DNA from: Hymenopus coronatus
Taxonomy: Eukaryota; Arthropoda; Insecta; Mantodea; Hymenopodidae
Reading direction: 5' to 3'
Length of the DNA stretch: 64,000 bases
NCBI GenBank assembly: GCA_030762935.1
Contig: CM060900.1
Span: forward strand, 435,662,259-435,726,258
The notes under the pieces are model-generated. The model worked only from the letters and a program-made list of their open reading frames with translations. It was not told the origin of the DNA and did not search any database. Each line of letters begins with the position of its first letter. Within the stretch, counting starts at the first letter, position 1. The position numbers were made by a program, and so were the translations under genes. Below are positions 21,661 to 34,689 of the stretch, one piece after another.

Positions 21661-24540
21661 GATTTCCACAAACCCCTAAAGTTAGCATGGGTTAACTATG
21701 CACTTGCAGACTATGTGACTCACTAGCCTGCGAAAGAGGCTCATTCAATCATGTTATAAACATATCTTGTAATGACAGGTATGTCACCATTGTTTCACGA
21801 CCTAAGTATACAGCATTCCTTGATTTGATACGGACTTCTGCTTGTAATATACACCACTCATAATGTTGATTTTTTTGTTGAGGACATTTAAGATATGTAT
21901 TTTGGATATTATTATCAATGGATTGGTAATATTAATAGTATTGCTTTATAACTGCAATGATTGTGATATGTAGACAAAAATACATAAAATAATGTGTCTG
22001 GAAGGATCATGCAAATTATTTTAAAGAAGTTTACCAGTGCAAGTTTTAGTATATTAATATCAGATTTTAGTAATTTCTGTAGTTTGGGAGTGAAGCTCTT
22101 GGGCATGGACGACAGTAAGTGACAAATGTAACAACAGTGAGATCACAACCATGAGCCAGTGCAGATGTCAGATGGCTAGTTAATTCTCCCAGATTGTGAT
22201 TTTAATTGCTTTTTCAAAACAGTTAGAAATAGTTTTCAGAAACCACATTTTTAGTTTTTCCATGCACAGCAGTCATTTAGGTTTAGCTTCACAAACCCCT
22301 CAGCTATACCTTTCTGTTCCTCCACAGTTTTCACTCCTCTACTGTAAAAACATCCCTTGGCTATGCCTTGCAGAGGGCCCTAATTCAGGGTTTGACTGGA
22401 ATATGCTGCCAATTTACATTAAATAATTTGGGCACACAAGGTCACATCTGCTCTAAAATGAACACAAACTTGCCAATGGATCGTATATTTACACTTGAAC
22501 CTAACTGTCAAGTACCCAAAAGCTCACACAGTGAAAATGCCTTAAAACAACAATCCGGATACCATCATACAACATGCATGGCTTCTTTGGCTGCTGTTAA
22601 CCAACTAAACGACCAAAATAACATAGACATATTACATGATCAAATCGTCAATATAATTGACCATAACATTACCTCATACCATTTGGCAGAACAATTAACT
22701 GATGAGTATGTACTATAACATCCAAAGCTGTAGTGTGCTTCAACAGTCAGAAAATTGGTAAAGCACGCAAACATCAATTATTCATAAAACCTGTAGCACT
22801 AGCTTATTAACATCTTCCATATAAACTCCACTTAAACAAACCTAAAAACATCCCAACATTCCTGTGGTTAAGCTATTACAAGTGTAGGCACACAGAAACT
22901 TCACCTAGGCTCACTACCAGTCTGCCAGATCTTGCACGCACACGGACCCATAACAAATCACTAACAAAACATATGTAAGCCAAAATTAAATGCTAAATTC
23001 ATCCAAACCATTGGAAATGAATAAATCCATTCTGTAGTCAAAGTAAAGCTAAAGCTTCCATAAGTTGTCCAGATTTTAAGTGTGCTAGATTGTCAAGGTT
23101 TTAACTTCTTGGAATCATTGGGGTTTTAGTTTCACAGACCCCTTGGCTATGTGTGGTTGCTTAAGGCCCTCCACCTCCTTTGGCTATGTTTTGTAGCTTA
23201 GGGCCCTAAAAGTTAATGGCAGCTCTTGCATATGAACAATAGACCTGTAAATAACTACAAAGTGGCTCTAATGGCCAAATAACAAAACTACCAAATCTGG
23301 ATCTAATAAGGAAGTTAGTGGAATGTAAATTTTGACATATGTTTATGGTCATTGGGGACTGACATTTGGGAAATTAGAGTGTAAACAAATGTGAAACATT
23401 CAAGACTTTTAACAGCAACAAGTATTATATTTTATTTAGGTTAAATAAAACAATACATGATTAAAGTGTTAAAATATTTACAAATGTATCAGCAGAATGT
23501 GTAATGCTTATTTGATATTCATAATACTTAAGAAATACTTTGAATATCACTATTGAAGGCTACAGAATACATGCTTTTGCATTATGTAGTCTACAGTGGC
23601 TATGAATATTCAGAGCATTCCAAAGGGAATGATGCACTCTGTGGCAAGATAATGAATGGATATATTTTGCAAACACCAATGATTGTAATATAACTAATAT
23701 GAAGAAAACTAGTAAATTATGCACAAGTATTATAACTAATGGTGAAAATTATAATTTTTATTTTCCTTACCCTAACCCGTTTCTAAACAAATCTTGGATG
23801 TCATGTGCATTATGCTTGCAGCATCCATTCTAAGTTTCATACTCAACTCTTCACTTTCATATCCACAATTACCAGTTCCGATTGGTTTTATATTTTGATC
23901 ATGACGTTAGCAGAAAAAGAAGTGTCAAATAAACTAAGGAAATAAATGCTTGCCTGCCTCTCCTATTCATTAATGACATTTTTATTCTGTAGCATCAAAA
24001 AATCAATCAAAAAGCTTGAGAAGGAAATAGGGTCAAATGGAAGAGGATTTTGAACCAAATAAGCATAATAAACAGTAATACAGCAGAATTTAGCTTCATT
24101 AAATAATTTTAATTGAACTTCATTGTCATATTGACAATTTCTAGTAAGCCCATGTTGTATCCCCCCCTTACAAGTAAAGCAGCATTTATAAGTAAGTTTC
24201 ATAAAAAGCAGAAAATCCATAATAGAAAGTACAAAAGTTGTGTAAAAGCTGAAACGAGACTAGATATCCATGTTACATTGAGTGAAGTAATACAGGAAAT
24301 GAGCATTACTTTTGCTGTAAAAATATGGTCTGTATGCATTTATTGTGTCCTTACTCTGTTATGAGTTTTTATAAGAGCATGCTTAGCCTATGGCCAGTTC
24401 AGAACAAAATGAATTCATTTCCTGCAAAAGAAAAAAATTCATGGAACCAGTATGTTTCATTCAATTTGCTGTTGAGAATTTTCCGCATTTGTAATTTTCA
24501 TGTTGTACTACTCTACCATTGTTGAAGAGTTACTATCATA
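21661..24540. other. Unassigned stretch
   Basis: No gene recognised. A partial duplication is visible: a TTCACAAACCCCTCAGCTAT and AGGGCCCTAA pair at 22275-22385 resembles TTCACAGACCCCTTGGCTAT and AGGGCCCTAA at 23130-23215. At 24541, CACTGGGGTGCCCAACCT resembles hAT-type terminal repeats and may mark the left end of the hAT relic, but no right-hand partner was found. Confidence 0.4.
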
Positions 24541-24979
24541 CACTGGGGTGCCCAACCTCTGCTCCTATGAGCTAATGATGTCACCTGGTCGCATTACCCT
24601 ACCTCCTTCATGTTGTGCATGGTCAGGCAGGAAGCATTTCCCATTTATTCAGTGGCGTTTAACTGGGTTCAACTCTTGACATGCTGGCAGGTTTCAAGCA
24701 AACCAGACATATTTTATTCCAGAAAGAATGTGAGGAAGAATATGTTTTGTTAAAGAGGACAGTAAACTGTGAATTTTCTTATTTATAAGCATCATTTATC
24801 TTGGAGTTGATGTAATATTAAACAAAACTTGAAAAATACCATCAAACTGGTTAATGCGAATATGTTTTATCAGATATGCAATCAATAACAGCGTTTGAGT
24901 TTGAATAAATCTGCTAACTTGTAAATTGATTGAGTATTAAAATCATCTCACTTGCAGATGAAGTAAGAATACAGAAACT

Positions 24980-26475
24980 AAAAGATATTAAAGCACCAAC
25001 TTCATCCTAACAATATTGGTAGAACGACTTATATAGTCGCTGGACACATTGCAAAGAAAATGAAGTATATTAATGAAGGGGAGTTCATTAAAGATTGTAT
25101 AATTATAGCTGCCAAGGAAGTGTGTCTATCTCAAAATACTCTGACAAGGCGCATGGAAGAATTAGGAAAAAATAAAATCATTAATTAATTTTTCTCTGGC
25201 ATTGGATGACAGTAGGGACATAACTGATGAAGCTCAACTAGCTGTATTTTTGAGGAGGGTTTATACTGCATTCAGTATGTTTGAAGAGCTTTTAAATATA
25301 GTTTCTCTTAAAATGCATACTTGTGAAGATGTTTTCAATGCTGTGCTAGATGTTTGTAGCAGATTAGAACTTCCTTAGGTAAAACTATTTGGTGTTGCAG
25401 CTGATAAGGCCCCATAGATGATAGGGGATGAATAGGGTTTTTTTTGACAGACTAAGAACATATTTGAGGAATATGGTGTGCTCTCTGATTTTTTTGTCTA
25501 TAAACTGCATAATCATAAGGAGGCTTCATATGCAAAATCAATTGCCTTAAATAATATTTTGTCAGTGGTTGTGAACTGTGTGAAGTTTATTTAAACAAGC
25601 TTCCTTCGTCATAGGCAATTTAAAGCATCGCTAGAAGAGCTGGGATCTCATAACAATCTGCCATATTATTGTCATGTCAAATGGCTCAATTGGGGTGCCC
25701 TGTTGAGGCACTTCTTCCAGCTACTATAATATAATAGGTTCAAAAACAAAGAAACAAGCATGCAAATCTAAATTACTCAATTTAGAATCATCATAATCCA
25801 CTTATAAAAATTTGTTTTTCGCTTTGTAGGGTCATCACGTTCCATGTCTAAGTATAAAGAATGGCTGTGTGACCTTGCTTTTTCGACTGATCTGTTCCAT
25901 CATCTTGATATCCTATATGAGCTTACAGGGAAAGATAAAAACACTACATTAGTGAATTCTTTTATGGTACAATAAACACTGGGAAGGTCAGTTGGAAATT
26001 TTTGACATGTATTTTCCATCCTTGCAATCACTTTTTACCATAAATGTCACCCTATTAGAGAAATACACATAGTTTTGAAGGTACTGAATGGTACCTTCAA
26101 GCCCAATTTACGATATTTGAAAACTATTGTCTGCTTCATAATCCTTTTAATTTTGCCTGCAAAGATAATCCTCATGATCTTAAAATGAAATTAGTTGCTT
26201 TGCAAAATTAAACAGCCATGAAATATTCTCAGGAAAAAGATTGGGATTTATCATAATCTGTTCCCAATGAAAAATTTCCCAAATTGCAAAATTTTGCTGC
26301 AAAGTTAATATAAATATTTGGTTCTATATATTTTTATGAACTGGTCTCGAAAATGAGTAAAATAAAAAGCAAATGTAGTAGGTTAGGGCGGGATCATTTG
26401 GTCTTTCTTTTAAGGCTCTGCTGTTCATGCCTGTTGGCAAACTTTGATGAACTGGTTACAAGTAAACAGTGCTAA
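24980..26475 (+). pseudogene. hAT transposase relic (ZBED5/GTF2IRD2-like group)
   Basis: A long transposase-like reading in plus orientation. VAGHIAKKMKYINEGEFIKD lies near 25040. LALDDSRDITDEAQLAVF lies near 25200; here the first Asp pair corresponds to the first catalytic acid region. An HNHKEASYAKS block lies near 25510, equivalent to the conserved Cys/His block of hAT elements. WLNWGALLRHFFQLL lies near 25690, then HHLDILYEL near 25900. The C-terminal block CLLANFDELVTSKQC is followed by a stop at 26473-26475. About 100 unrelated bases at about 25735-25840 interrupt it, and there are several stops and frameshifts. The family resembles the transposases that gave rise to vertebrate ZBED5 and GTF2IRD2-like genes. 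It is a relic, not a host gene. Confidence 0.75.
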
Positions 26476-28036
26476 CCAAGTCACTAACTAGAATAGTGTT
26501 CAAAAAGGTTTTGTTAGTATTTGTACCATCCCATTTAACATTAACATTGCTGAAGCTACCGCCACAGATAGAAAGTGATGTTAGAGAGAGGATTTTGGCT
26601 GCCGCTACCAAAAATGGGTGGAGGTAAATCTGCCCTCCCCACTTCTGCTGTAGGTTGAGCTCCACTGATCATAAATGACTTGACCCTGACTAGCATTTTA
26701 TTGTTTGTGTTTGGCATTACGGTAGATGGCAGCGGTTAATTTTGCACAGAGGTGAAATTAGGTCAGAATATGTCATAAAAAGTCTCTGCATATTGGTAAT
26801 ACTTATATATTGTATTGTAGAATTGAGATTTAGCTAGAACTTCATTTAATTTGTCTAGCACAGAGGTCATCACCACCTTGGTCTAGAGAGCAACCACTAC
26901 TCTCTGTTTGGCACAAATGGATACCTTGTGACAACAGCCCACCTCTCAAGCTTCGTGCATGCAGTGGTAGTAATGCAAATATTGAACTCATTTGTGCATA
27001 TTATACTTATTTTAAGCATGGTTTATATGGTACAGATTATAGAACTGCAGCACAAGAAAATTCTTGATAGATATAGGAAACATGATATTATACAGTATTT
27101 CCTGAATAAATTAATTTATATGCCATTTATAAACTAAGGTATTGGAACACTTCCATTTGTTTAATAAAATTATAATTTCTTGTTATTTGTTTACATATTT
27201 TTTATCATTATTAAAGAAACACTCACACACAAGTTTTTGAACACCTTGATGGCTGAAACAAATTACAATACTTATTGGTGTATGTCTGTTCTACAGTACT
27301 TCTGGGTCCTATTGGATATCATTATATTAATGTTTGGTACTGTCATTTGCATACTAGCAACTTGCAAAGCATATTTCATGTTTTCAACAGTGAGCCTGCT
27401 TCTATGCCTAGATTTAAAAATTTTCATTAATGAAAAATGTTGGCACAAGTAGGTGAATCCAAACAAGCTTAAAATATTTGCATTATGCTTGTGCAACCTT
27501 GGGAATCCTCCTTGTGATCTATCTTCCAAAGTGATTGGTTGTTTACTGATTAAGTTTGAACATAGAGTAGTGCAGCAATAATATATAGTGGTCCTCATTT
27601 ACCTTTGATATGCAGGACTTCATGTGCTTCCCCTCTTGTCCATTTTATTGTTGCTGCCCACACTTTTGTTGAAGTTAGTTTGCTTTGTACTAATGACTTC
27701 TGGTCTAGCAGTAGATCCTCCATCTTACACTAGAAACAAAATATCTCCCAAGGAGGATAGCTTAAGAACACTCATTTACAATCTAGAATTCAGAACTTCT
27801 ACCAGTGATCTATGGAAGATAAATTAAAATACAGGTTAAAGGGATATTCAAAAATAATGTCTAATAAATCCACTGTGCCAACAAGTGTAAGATCATGCAA
27901 ATTTTTCCTTGTTTGATCTTACTTATGTATTATTAATTATCATAGTGGAATTTTTCAATACTTACCTGTATTGTGGTTTAGAATAATTATTTAATATGCT
28001 CCTAATTAACTCATTTAAATGAAGTTAAAATCCATG
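26476..28036. other. Unassigned stretch
   Basis: A 67-codon frame at 27624-27827 begins with a very hydrophobic segment that could mimic a signal peptide, but it has no other support. Nothing else is recognised. Confidence 0.35.
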
Positions 28037-29015
28037 TGAGGTGTGATCAAAAAGTTTCCGGAATGAGGTCACAAACACAGCACAACACTTTGATTTGTCT
28101 ATTCTACACTGTCACCCTCGAAATAGTCCCCCTGGGAGTTGATGCTTATCCGAGTACTTTTGCCACTATTGGAAACACTTCAGTAAGTCGTCACCTTGAA
28201 ATGGGTTCGGAGCCATTAGTGATTTGAGATGGATAAAATCAGTGTCCTCAAAAAGGTGACCTCAGAGCTGCATTTTAAGTCACAGGTAAAGAAAAAAGTC
28301 TGCTGGAGCCAAATCAGAGAATAAATGGGATGGGGAACAGTATTCATCCTATTTTTATCAAAAAATTGGTGGACAGAAAGAGCTTGTGCGCAAGTGCATT
28401 GTCGTGATACAGGAATCAGTCACCATTCCTCCATTTCTCCAGCTGTGTGCATTGCACACTCTCCCTTACTCTTTGCTACACTTGTTTGTAGTACACTATG
28501 TTCACGAATTCCTTGTGTACGATTCCTTTAATGTCAAAAAAAACAACAACAAAAATCATTATTGACTTCACTTTGGATTGAATTTTTCTGGCCGTTTTGG
28601 GACATGTACTCTTCCAATGTGATGATTGTTACTTCGTTTCTGGATCATGCCCATAAATCCATGTTTCATTGCCAGTACTAACCTTCTCCATAAATTGTGG
28701 GTCATTTGAAAGGAGGTGGAGCACAAACTTGGCAGCAATTCCTCTCATGTCCAAATTGTCTTTTAAAATGCTTTGAACACTTCCAAAGGAGAATCCCAAT
28801 GCATCAGGAAGTTCTCTTATTGTAATGTGGTCTATCATTTAATACCATCTCCCTCACCTGATTCATTTTTTTGTAAGTTTTCCTAGAAGAGAATTGCCCC
28901 AAATAATCTCCATCTGTAACTGATGTCACGCCACTTTTAAATTTTGAAAACCACTGTAATGCTTGAGCTTTGTCCATTACTTCCTCCCCATAAACTATTC
29001 TTAACATTTCACAGG
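28037..29015 (-). pseudogene. mariner transposase relic with one terminal inverted repeat
   Basis: The left end, GAGGTGTGATCAAAAAGTTTCC, is a typical mariner terminal sequence. The transposase runs on the minus strand. The N-terminal part (29007-28840) has MLRIVYGEEVMDKAQALQWF and FKSGVTSVTDGD, matching the helix-turn-helix linker. The next part (28838-28629) has ITIRELPDALGFSFGSVQSI, followed by TGNETWIYGHDPETK. In active mariners the first catalytic Asp lies in the TGDETW motif; here it is Asn (TGNETW), so this acid is lost. Downstream catalytic blocks are decayed and no matching right-hand inverted repeat was found. Confidence 0.75.
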
Positions 29016-29329
29016 TTTCAGTTGCAGTTGAACTGAGTTTAAAGCAAAATTTGATGTTCTTTATAAGCAGGCATTTTTGTTACACAGAAAAATTGCAGCA
29101 GCTGCAAAACATGTGTTTACTTCAGAGCTTCAACATGGTTACAGAAAGTCACATGACCTCTCATTTTTAACAGAAAGGAATGCTGCATGTACTGTCTGTA
29201 AGAATTAACAGCACCTTAATGACAATATGTTGTGAAGCCATTCCTAACCCCAGTTAGTTGGCCAGGCCGTAAAGATTAAGTATACAATATTTCAAGGTAT
29301 TACTAAATATCCTTTATCCTCTAAAATTA

Positions 29330-29875
29330 ATCTAGTTTCCATGTTTTTCAACTGACCATTTCCAATTCATCCTTACCTTCCATAAAAACTCCCGTAATTT
29401 AGGTATGTGTTTATGATCCTCAAAAATCTTTCCAAGTGTAATTTGGTTGTTCCTCAGTAGCCATTTCCTATTTATTAAATTTTCCCTCCAGTTTGTGGCT
29501 CTGCACTGAAGGATAATACGAACCTCATCTTCTCCCCACAGATTGGACACACTCCTGGGATAACCTCTCCCCTCATTCCCCTTAATTTCCAAATGCCTAA
29601 CCCACTCATTAGGACTTATATTTATATTTCTTTTCCCTTTTACACACTGGTCAATAATCTACCAGGCGTTGCCTCCCCCCTCTAAGTCTAACTTCTTCTC
29701 TATTTCTGAGGCTCTTGTTCTCCCCCTCTTGTTTCTTGTGGTCAAGAAGCTGCCTATATCTTTCATGATTTGTAAAATAATGCCCTTGTCTGTTTCATTG
29801 TTTCTTTCTCTCCATGAGGGGTCTGGATGTTTGTGTTACAATCTTCGGTTAATAGCTAATGGGAATTAAGCTTTG
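29330..29875 (-). pseudogene. nLTR-1 fragment (C-terminal zinc-knuckle region)
   Basis: The minus-strand segment 29592-29332 aligns block by block with the end of nLTR-1 at 18.9-19.2 kb: EDEVRIILQCRATNWRENLINRKWLL corresponds to the EDMEHILFKC block and the following EYINKKW, and LREFLWKVRMNWKWSVEK to the LCKVKNKWIWTVNR block. The CPIC Cys pair is lost. Upstream codons to about 29875 carry further frame-shifted similarity. Confidence 0.7.
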
Positions 29876-29929
29876 AACTATCACTTCAGGTAATGGTTAG
29901 AATATTAACTTGGAGGCAACCTTACTTGG

Positions 29930-30445
29930 CAAGAAATTCCTTACTAAGGAATATTTGGAAATTGGCATAAATAAACAAACCAGTGTTGCCAAACAAAGTT
30001 AAAGGCTTGTATTGATAAATCTATAAAAGGTAAATGGTGATAAAAGCTGAAAAAGGCACCATTTTGATCAATTCTTAATAAAAGTTGCTCCTATTGAAGA
30101 AGATGCTCAGCAAAATACTATTAAACATAAAAGGCAAATAAATGGAACCACAAGCAAGTTCAAAAGACATTTTTTTTTTCATAAGAAAGCTGGGAAGATG
30201 TATACAGTGCAGCAGATTATTAACAACAAATATGAAGTAATAAGATAGTACAAAATTAAATGCCAATGTGACATCAAAAATAATGAGATGAAGGCACATA
30301 TGAACATTTGTTAAACAGGAAACATGGAAGGGAATAAAAATACCATGGGGAAGAATGAGATTTCTAAAGTCAATAAAACATCCACAAAAGTATATGATTC
30401 ATTAAAATATATAGAAAATTTAGTGTAACATTTCAATTTTGAAAT
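29930..30445 (+). pseudogene. nLTR-2 (CR1/L2-like) internal fragment
   Basis: It aligns with 43.95-44.51 kb of the larger nLTR-2 copy: TTTGGAAATTGGCATAAAT near 29955 versus 43998, then the CTTGTATTGAT block, and AGAATGAGATTTCTAAAGTC near 30350 versus the equivalent block near 44410. It covers the end of the endonuclease and the linker to RT. Stops are frequent. Confidence 0.65.
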
Positions 30446-31182
30446 GGAAACTGCAAAAGTAGTAGGGAGCAAATACTCAAAGCATGTAATAAAAATAAAC
30501 AAATAGTTTTCAGAAAAGGATGCAGCAAATGACACACTGATCCTTCAAAACAAACTACTAGAACTAGTGCCAAAATTCAAATACGTTGGGGTTTCTTCAA
30601 ACAACATCCTTCATTTTTCACATGAAAGAAAGAACAACGGAAGCAATAAAAATAATCTATACTATCCAATAACTCCAAAAACTTTCCATAAGTATAGCAA
30701 TTATACTATTTAAAATGACCATAGCTCCAATAGCAATGAATGGACTGTACATAATGTGGGACAAACTAAAAGTCAGTGACTTAACAACTTTAGAAAAAGT
30801 CAAAACTTGCTACATGGGAATCAGGAAGTCAGAACCGTCAAGATTGCCTATGTCTTAAGAAAGAAACTTTTTTCATAGATGACATCAGAATGCAGATGCT
30901 CCTGCCAAATACCATGGCCTACAAGAACATATGTCAAATTCTTATGAATAAAGAAAATCCATCTGAAGCGACTTCTATTCAGCTGATGCCATGGCAACAG
31001 AAGAATGGAAGAAGACGAACTACGACCTTTGACACATATTAATATGAAATGCAACACACGTCTTCACCACAAGTTCTGCCAAAACAGATTTCACCAACCG
31101 GATAAAGACTGTATCTGTGAACAACTGTTAACAAGTATTGTGGAAGATATCATGCAAAAAAAACAAAAAAAAAAAAACAAAT
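30446..31182 (+). pseudogene. nLTR-3 non-LTR element, RT C-terminal region and A-rich tail
   Basis: Plus-strand blocks in order: NDTLILQNKLLELVPKFKYV near 30530, the thumb-region FKYVGVS, a KVSDLTTLEKVKTCYM-like stretch near 30775, AYVLRKKLFFIDDIRMQMLL near 30850, and a final HQPDKDCICEQ block near 31100. The last residues run into A-rich sequence at 31156-31182, which marks the 3' tail. Several stops are present. It differs from nLTR-1 and nLTR-2 in these blocks. Confidence 0.6.
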
Positions 31183-31189
31183 GTTAATA

Positions 31190-32404
31190 ATAAAACTATG
31201 ACTAGATTAATGTAATTCAGTTTATATATGTGCACATTCTGCACATTTCATTTATAATTGCTCCAATTATAGAAAATTACCAGACTGATTACATGGTGGC
31301 CATTCCACAGCAACTGTATGATTTCAGTTTTAAGTGTTTGGTTCCTCGCCATGCTGAACTCATCGAAATGCCTGTTTGCTGTGTCAGACACCTTAGGGTT
31401 TTTTTTAGGCCTGTTCTAAATGCTATCTAATTTTATCCAGTTTCTCCTCAGTATGAACAAATTTGCATGGTCTGTGTGTTTGGGATTGGGAAATTACATT
31501 TCAAATTACCTTCTATTTTCTTATAGCAGTTTATTATATGGTGTCATGTACAAAAATGCATTGTGGTAATACATAATAATTTTGAGGCAATCACCAAAAA
31601 GTCTTGTAATTTATCATTTAAAACTTTTAAATTTATATGCATAGGAATAAAACAAAATAGACACTGGTAACTGATTTCATACACATTTGTGGTTTAGTTG
31701 CTCATTGAGTGGAAAAGTTACCTGCACACAGGTTTTCACTGGGACTTCCCCCTCTCCAAGCATGCTAGTCATTCACTCTAAGCAAGTGATCAGTACATGT
31801 ACAGTCTGTTCTGAGGGTACAAAGTCCAATAGAAGCCATTTTGCTTTTGATGCATTCAGAAAATATATTTTAATCCAATCCAGTAGCTGTCCACTCATAT
31901 AAATCACACATAAAACTGATTAATAAATCTATAACATAGATGAAATTTTGTTTTCATATTATTTATTCTTTGTAATAAAAGCTTGTTTGCTGCAGTACTG
32001 TATACTTATTTCTGTGCCCACCTATACCTATAGTACAAACCCAGTAATGTATGAGACTTCTGCCTCCCCCCTCTCAGCTAGCTTGTAATCAACGTACCAT
32101 ATGTAGCTCAGATGCTGTTTGAATATCCAAGCGGCAACAAAGCAAATGGAAGGTTTTAAAGCCTGACCACAAACCCATCTGTAAACAATCAGTAGGGTCT
32201 TCCCATCCCCTAATTGATGCTGGTGTCCTCATCTCTATATGCCACCAAAGTCAATCATTGTTGGAATATCATTTCTATTGTTGAAGAGTTTTAGTATGTT
32301 AGCAGCTGTGACTGTGAACATGTGTTCTTATGCTTTTATCTATGTAATGCAAATCAAGATAAACATTAGCAGAAATTGCCTTATTCTTGCTTCCTTGTAA
32401 GTCG
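31190..32404. other. Unassigned AT-rich stretch
   Basis: No gene, motif or repeat recognised. Confidence 0.4.
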
Positions 32405-33240
32405 AATGGAAATAAGGGAATACACTAGGCTAAAGCGATAGTCTAATCTGTTATAAGCTATTGCTATGTGAAATAATTGAAATTCAGCTCTCTTTTGCAT
32501 TTCTGGAAGTAAAACAAAAGTTGGCTATCCGCTTGAGAAAAGTTAAAGTAGTTTAAAATTGAAACCAATAATAAGGGACTTCTCGGAAATGGTTAACTAC
32601 AAAAAAAAAAAAGTATATGACATAGATTGTCTGTTTTAATGACATGTACATTTTTTGTGCAGTAAGTTTTATCAATTCCTTTAGGTTTATAAGTTATACA
32701 AAAGTCATCCAGAATGAAGAAGTCTTCTGAGGCAATTCCCAGAAAATTCAAGATATAAATTTTGTTTGTCATAAAAATATCTTAACATACAGTATTTTAA
32801 TAAAAGTTGTTAGAGCCATTTTTGAGAAATTAAAAATATTCCATGTAAAGGGTAGTTGGGAGGGGAAGGGGATTTTCTTGAAAATCGTTGTATCGCATCC
32901 TTGGAAGATATTAAAGTTAAATACCAAGTCTGGTATTTAACCGGATTTTCATATTTGAGCTATGCTGCTCACAGGCATGCGTGCATGCACACACATTTTT
33001 CTAAAAATGCTCTTTTGGATTCAGGGGTTTCAAAACATTTGTTTTTGGTGAAATCTTGATATCAATTTTTTTGGAATACAATACCTTCTCTATCCACTAA
33101 GTACATTGTACATACATGCTAGAGAAAGTAAAAAATCTTTATTTTGGGTTTAGATGCATTGAAGCATACCTAGGTATACTTCTGGTGAAATCTATAATGG
33201 GAAATTTTTGGGTGGAATGCAGTTTGTCTATCTACTAGTT
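32405..33240 (-). repeat. Repeat R, inverted copy 1 of the array
   Basis: It carries the blocks of 2.6-3.3 kb in reverse: AAATAAGGGAATACACTA at the left edge, AAATTGAAACCAATAATAAG, the reversed core TATCGCATCCTTGGAAG near 32889, and a GCATGCGTGCATGCACACAC segment near 32975. The right end continues past the head of the plus copies. Confidence 0.75.
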
Positions 33241-34084
33241 AGGTCTGTTACATAATATGACTTGATGTACCAACTGCATCTTTCCTCCCATGAATATGCC
33301 ACCTTTAGCATCCATGCCACATTGGTGGCCTTTTCTTTGGAGGAATTGTATATGGCAATGGTGTTCACTTATTTACTCTAGCTTTATTTTACTACCTTTC
33401 TAAATTTACATGGACACATTCATAGTCTCATTCATATTTGCAGACTCTAGGAAGGTTAGAAAATAATCTTGGCTAGAGAAAAATTCCAAACACCCCCCCC
33501 CCCCCCCCCCGTTCTCCCAGCTGGCAGTCAAACTTGGGCTCCTCACACAGCAGACAGATGCAGTACAGAGTAAACTACAGAATCGGCCCAGCCAATGGTT
33601 TTAATGTTGGTAAAAGGGACTATACTATGCATCACTAGTCTTACAGGCAAGCAAGGACTGAGGGGAAGGAGAGAGGTTTTCTGCCTGTCTTTCAGCAGTG
33701 TTGTCAACCAAAGAAAGTTTCTTTCTGTGAGGCCCTTATAATTTACTGCAAACTAGCTGGATTATTAAATGAACCACAACTGTGCATGTGCATGAGCTCT
33801 GGAATGTACAGACAGAATGAAACCTTAGCATTGAAGCCATTAGACTCAGGTGTGTAACATACTTCATGTCTCAATGTTATTGTTCTGTTCGGCTTCCAAA
33901 ATTATGGGAAACCTAGTGAATGAAGACTAGGGAGTCGAGTGCCCAAGAAAACGTGCACCTATAGTATGTGTAATCAGTGCTAGGAAGTCTCTTAAGCTTT
34001 ACCCTTATAGAAAACTCATTAGGAATAAAGACCATTTCATAGACTATAAGACATGCAGTTTACTGTCAAACTATCTTCAACATA
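33241..34084. other. Unassigned; contains C18 and a tRNA-like fragment
   Basis: C18 occupies 33493-33510. On the minus strand just right of it (33511-33600), a GTAGTTTACTCTGTACTG stretch and AGTTTGACTGCCAGC sit at tRNA-like A/B-box spacing, which suggests a decayed SINE. The rest is unassigned. Confidence 0.4.
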
Positions 34085-34640
34085 GGGCAATTTAATTGAT
34101 ATCAATTTTGAGCAAATAAACATTTTTGAAAATTTTCATTTAAAGAGTAGCTTTGAGTTGAAGGATTTTTTTGATAATCATTATGTTGCATCTGTAGAAG
34201 TTGCTGAACTGAAATTAAAGTTTGGTATTTATCAACATTCTTCTTGAGTTTTGTTGTTCACAGGAGCTTAGGGAACTCAAAATTTGGATTTCTGTACAAA
34301 TCGTCATATTAAATGTTTCATTTGCATACAATATGTTGTGTACTTTGTAAGGCGTTGAAAAAGTAAAACCTGTAACTTTCACATTCACATTCTCTATTCA
34401 CTTTTCTACAAAATATTCTACGAAAGGCTTATTCTACTGTTTACTGTTCAAGATAAACATTCATTACACATTCATTATAGGCGTCAGAGGCATAAAATAG
34501 TGTAATGCAATAGTCAGATTCTTAAGCAGCATGTGTTGACTTAAGATTCTGTTTCCTTTGCATGATTAGGAGGAAACAAAATAATAGCAACTTAACAATT
34601 TGAAAAGCTGTTTTGAGAAAAAAATGAGAGAAAAAAAAAA
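34085..34640 (-). repeat. Repeat R plus linker, array copy 2
   Basis: Reversed core TGTTGCATCTGTAGAAG near 34186, then AAGTTTGGTATTTATCA, then the linker block GATAAACATTCATTACACATTC near 34453 and AGTCAGATTCTTAAG near 34512. Confidence 0.65.
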
Positions 34641-34689
34641 AAGACTGAACTTTTGATATAACATCTTTATTGCTGTTGTACAACCCTAA

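Noticed and set aside
24541..24558. CACTGGGGTGCCCAACCT as a hAT terminal repeat
   Set aside because: Suggestive, but no inverted partner was found near 26.5-26.9 kb, so the element border is left open.
27624..27827. 67-codon frame with a hydrophobic, signal-peptide-like start
   Set aside because: No domain, no relative in the window, no splice or promoter support; low-complexity Leu codons arise easily from CT-rich DNA.
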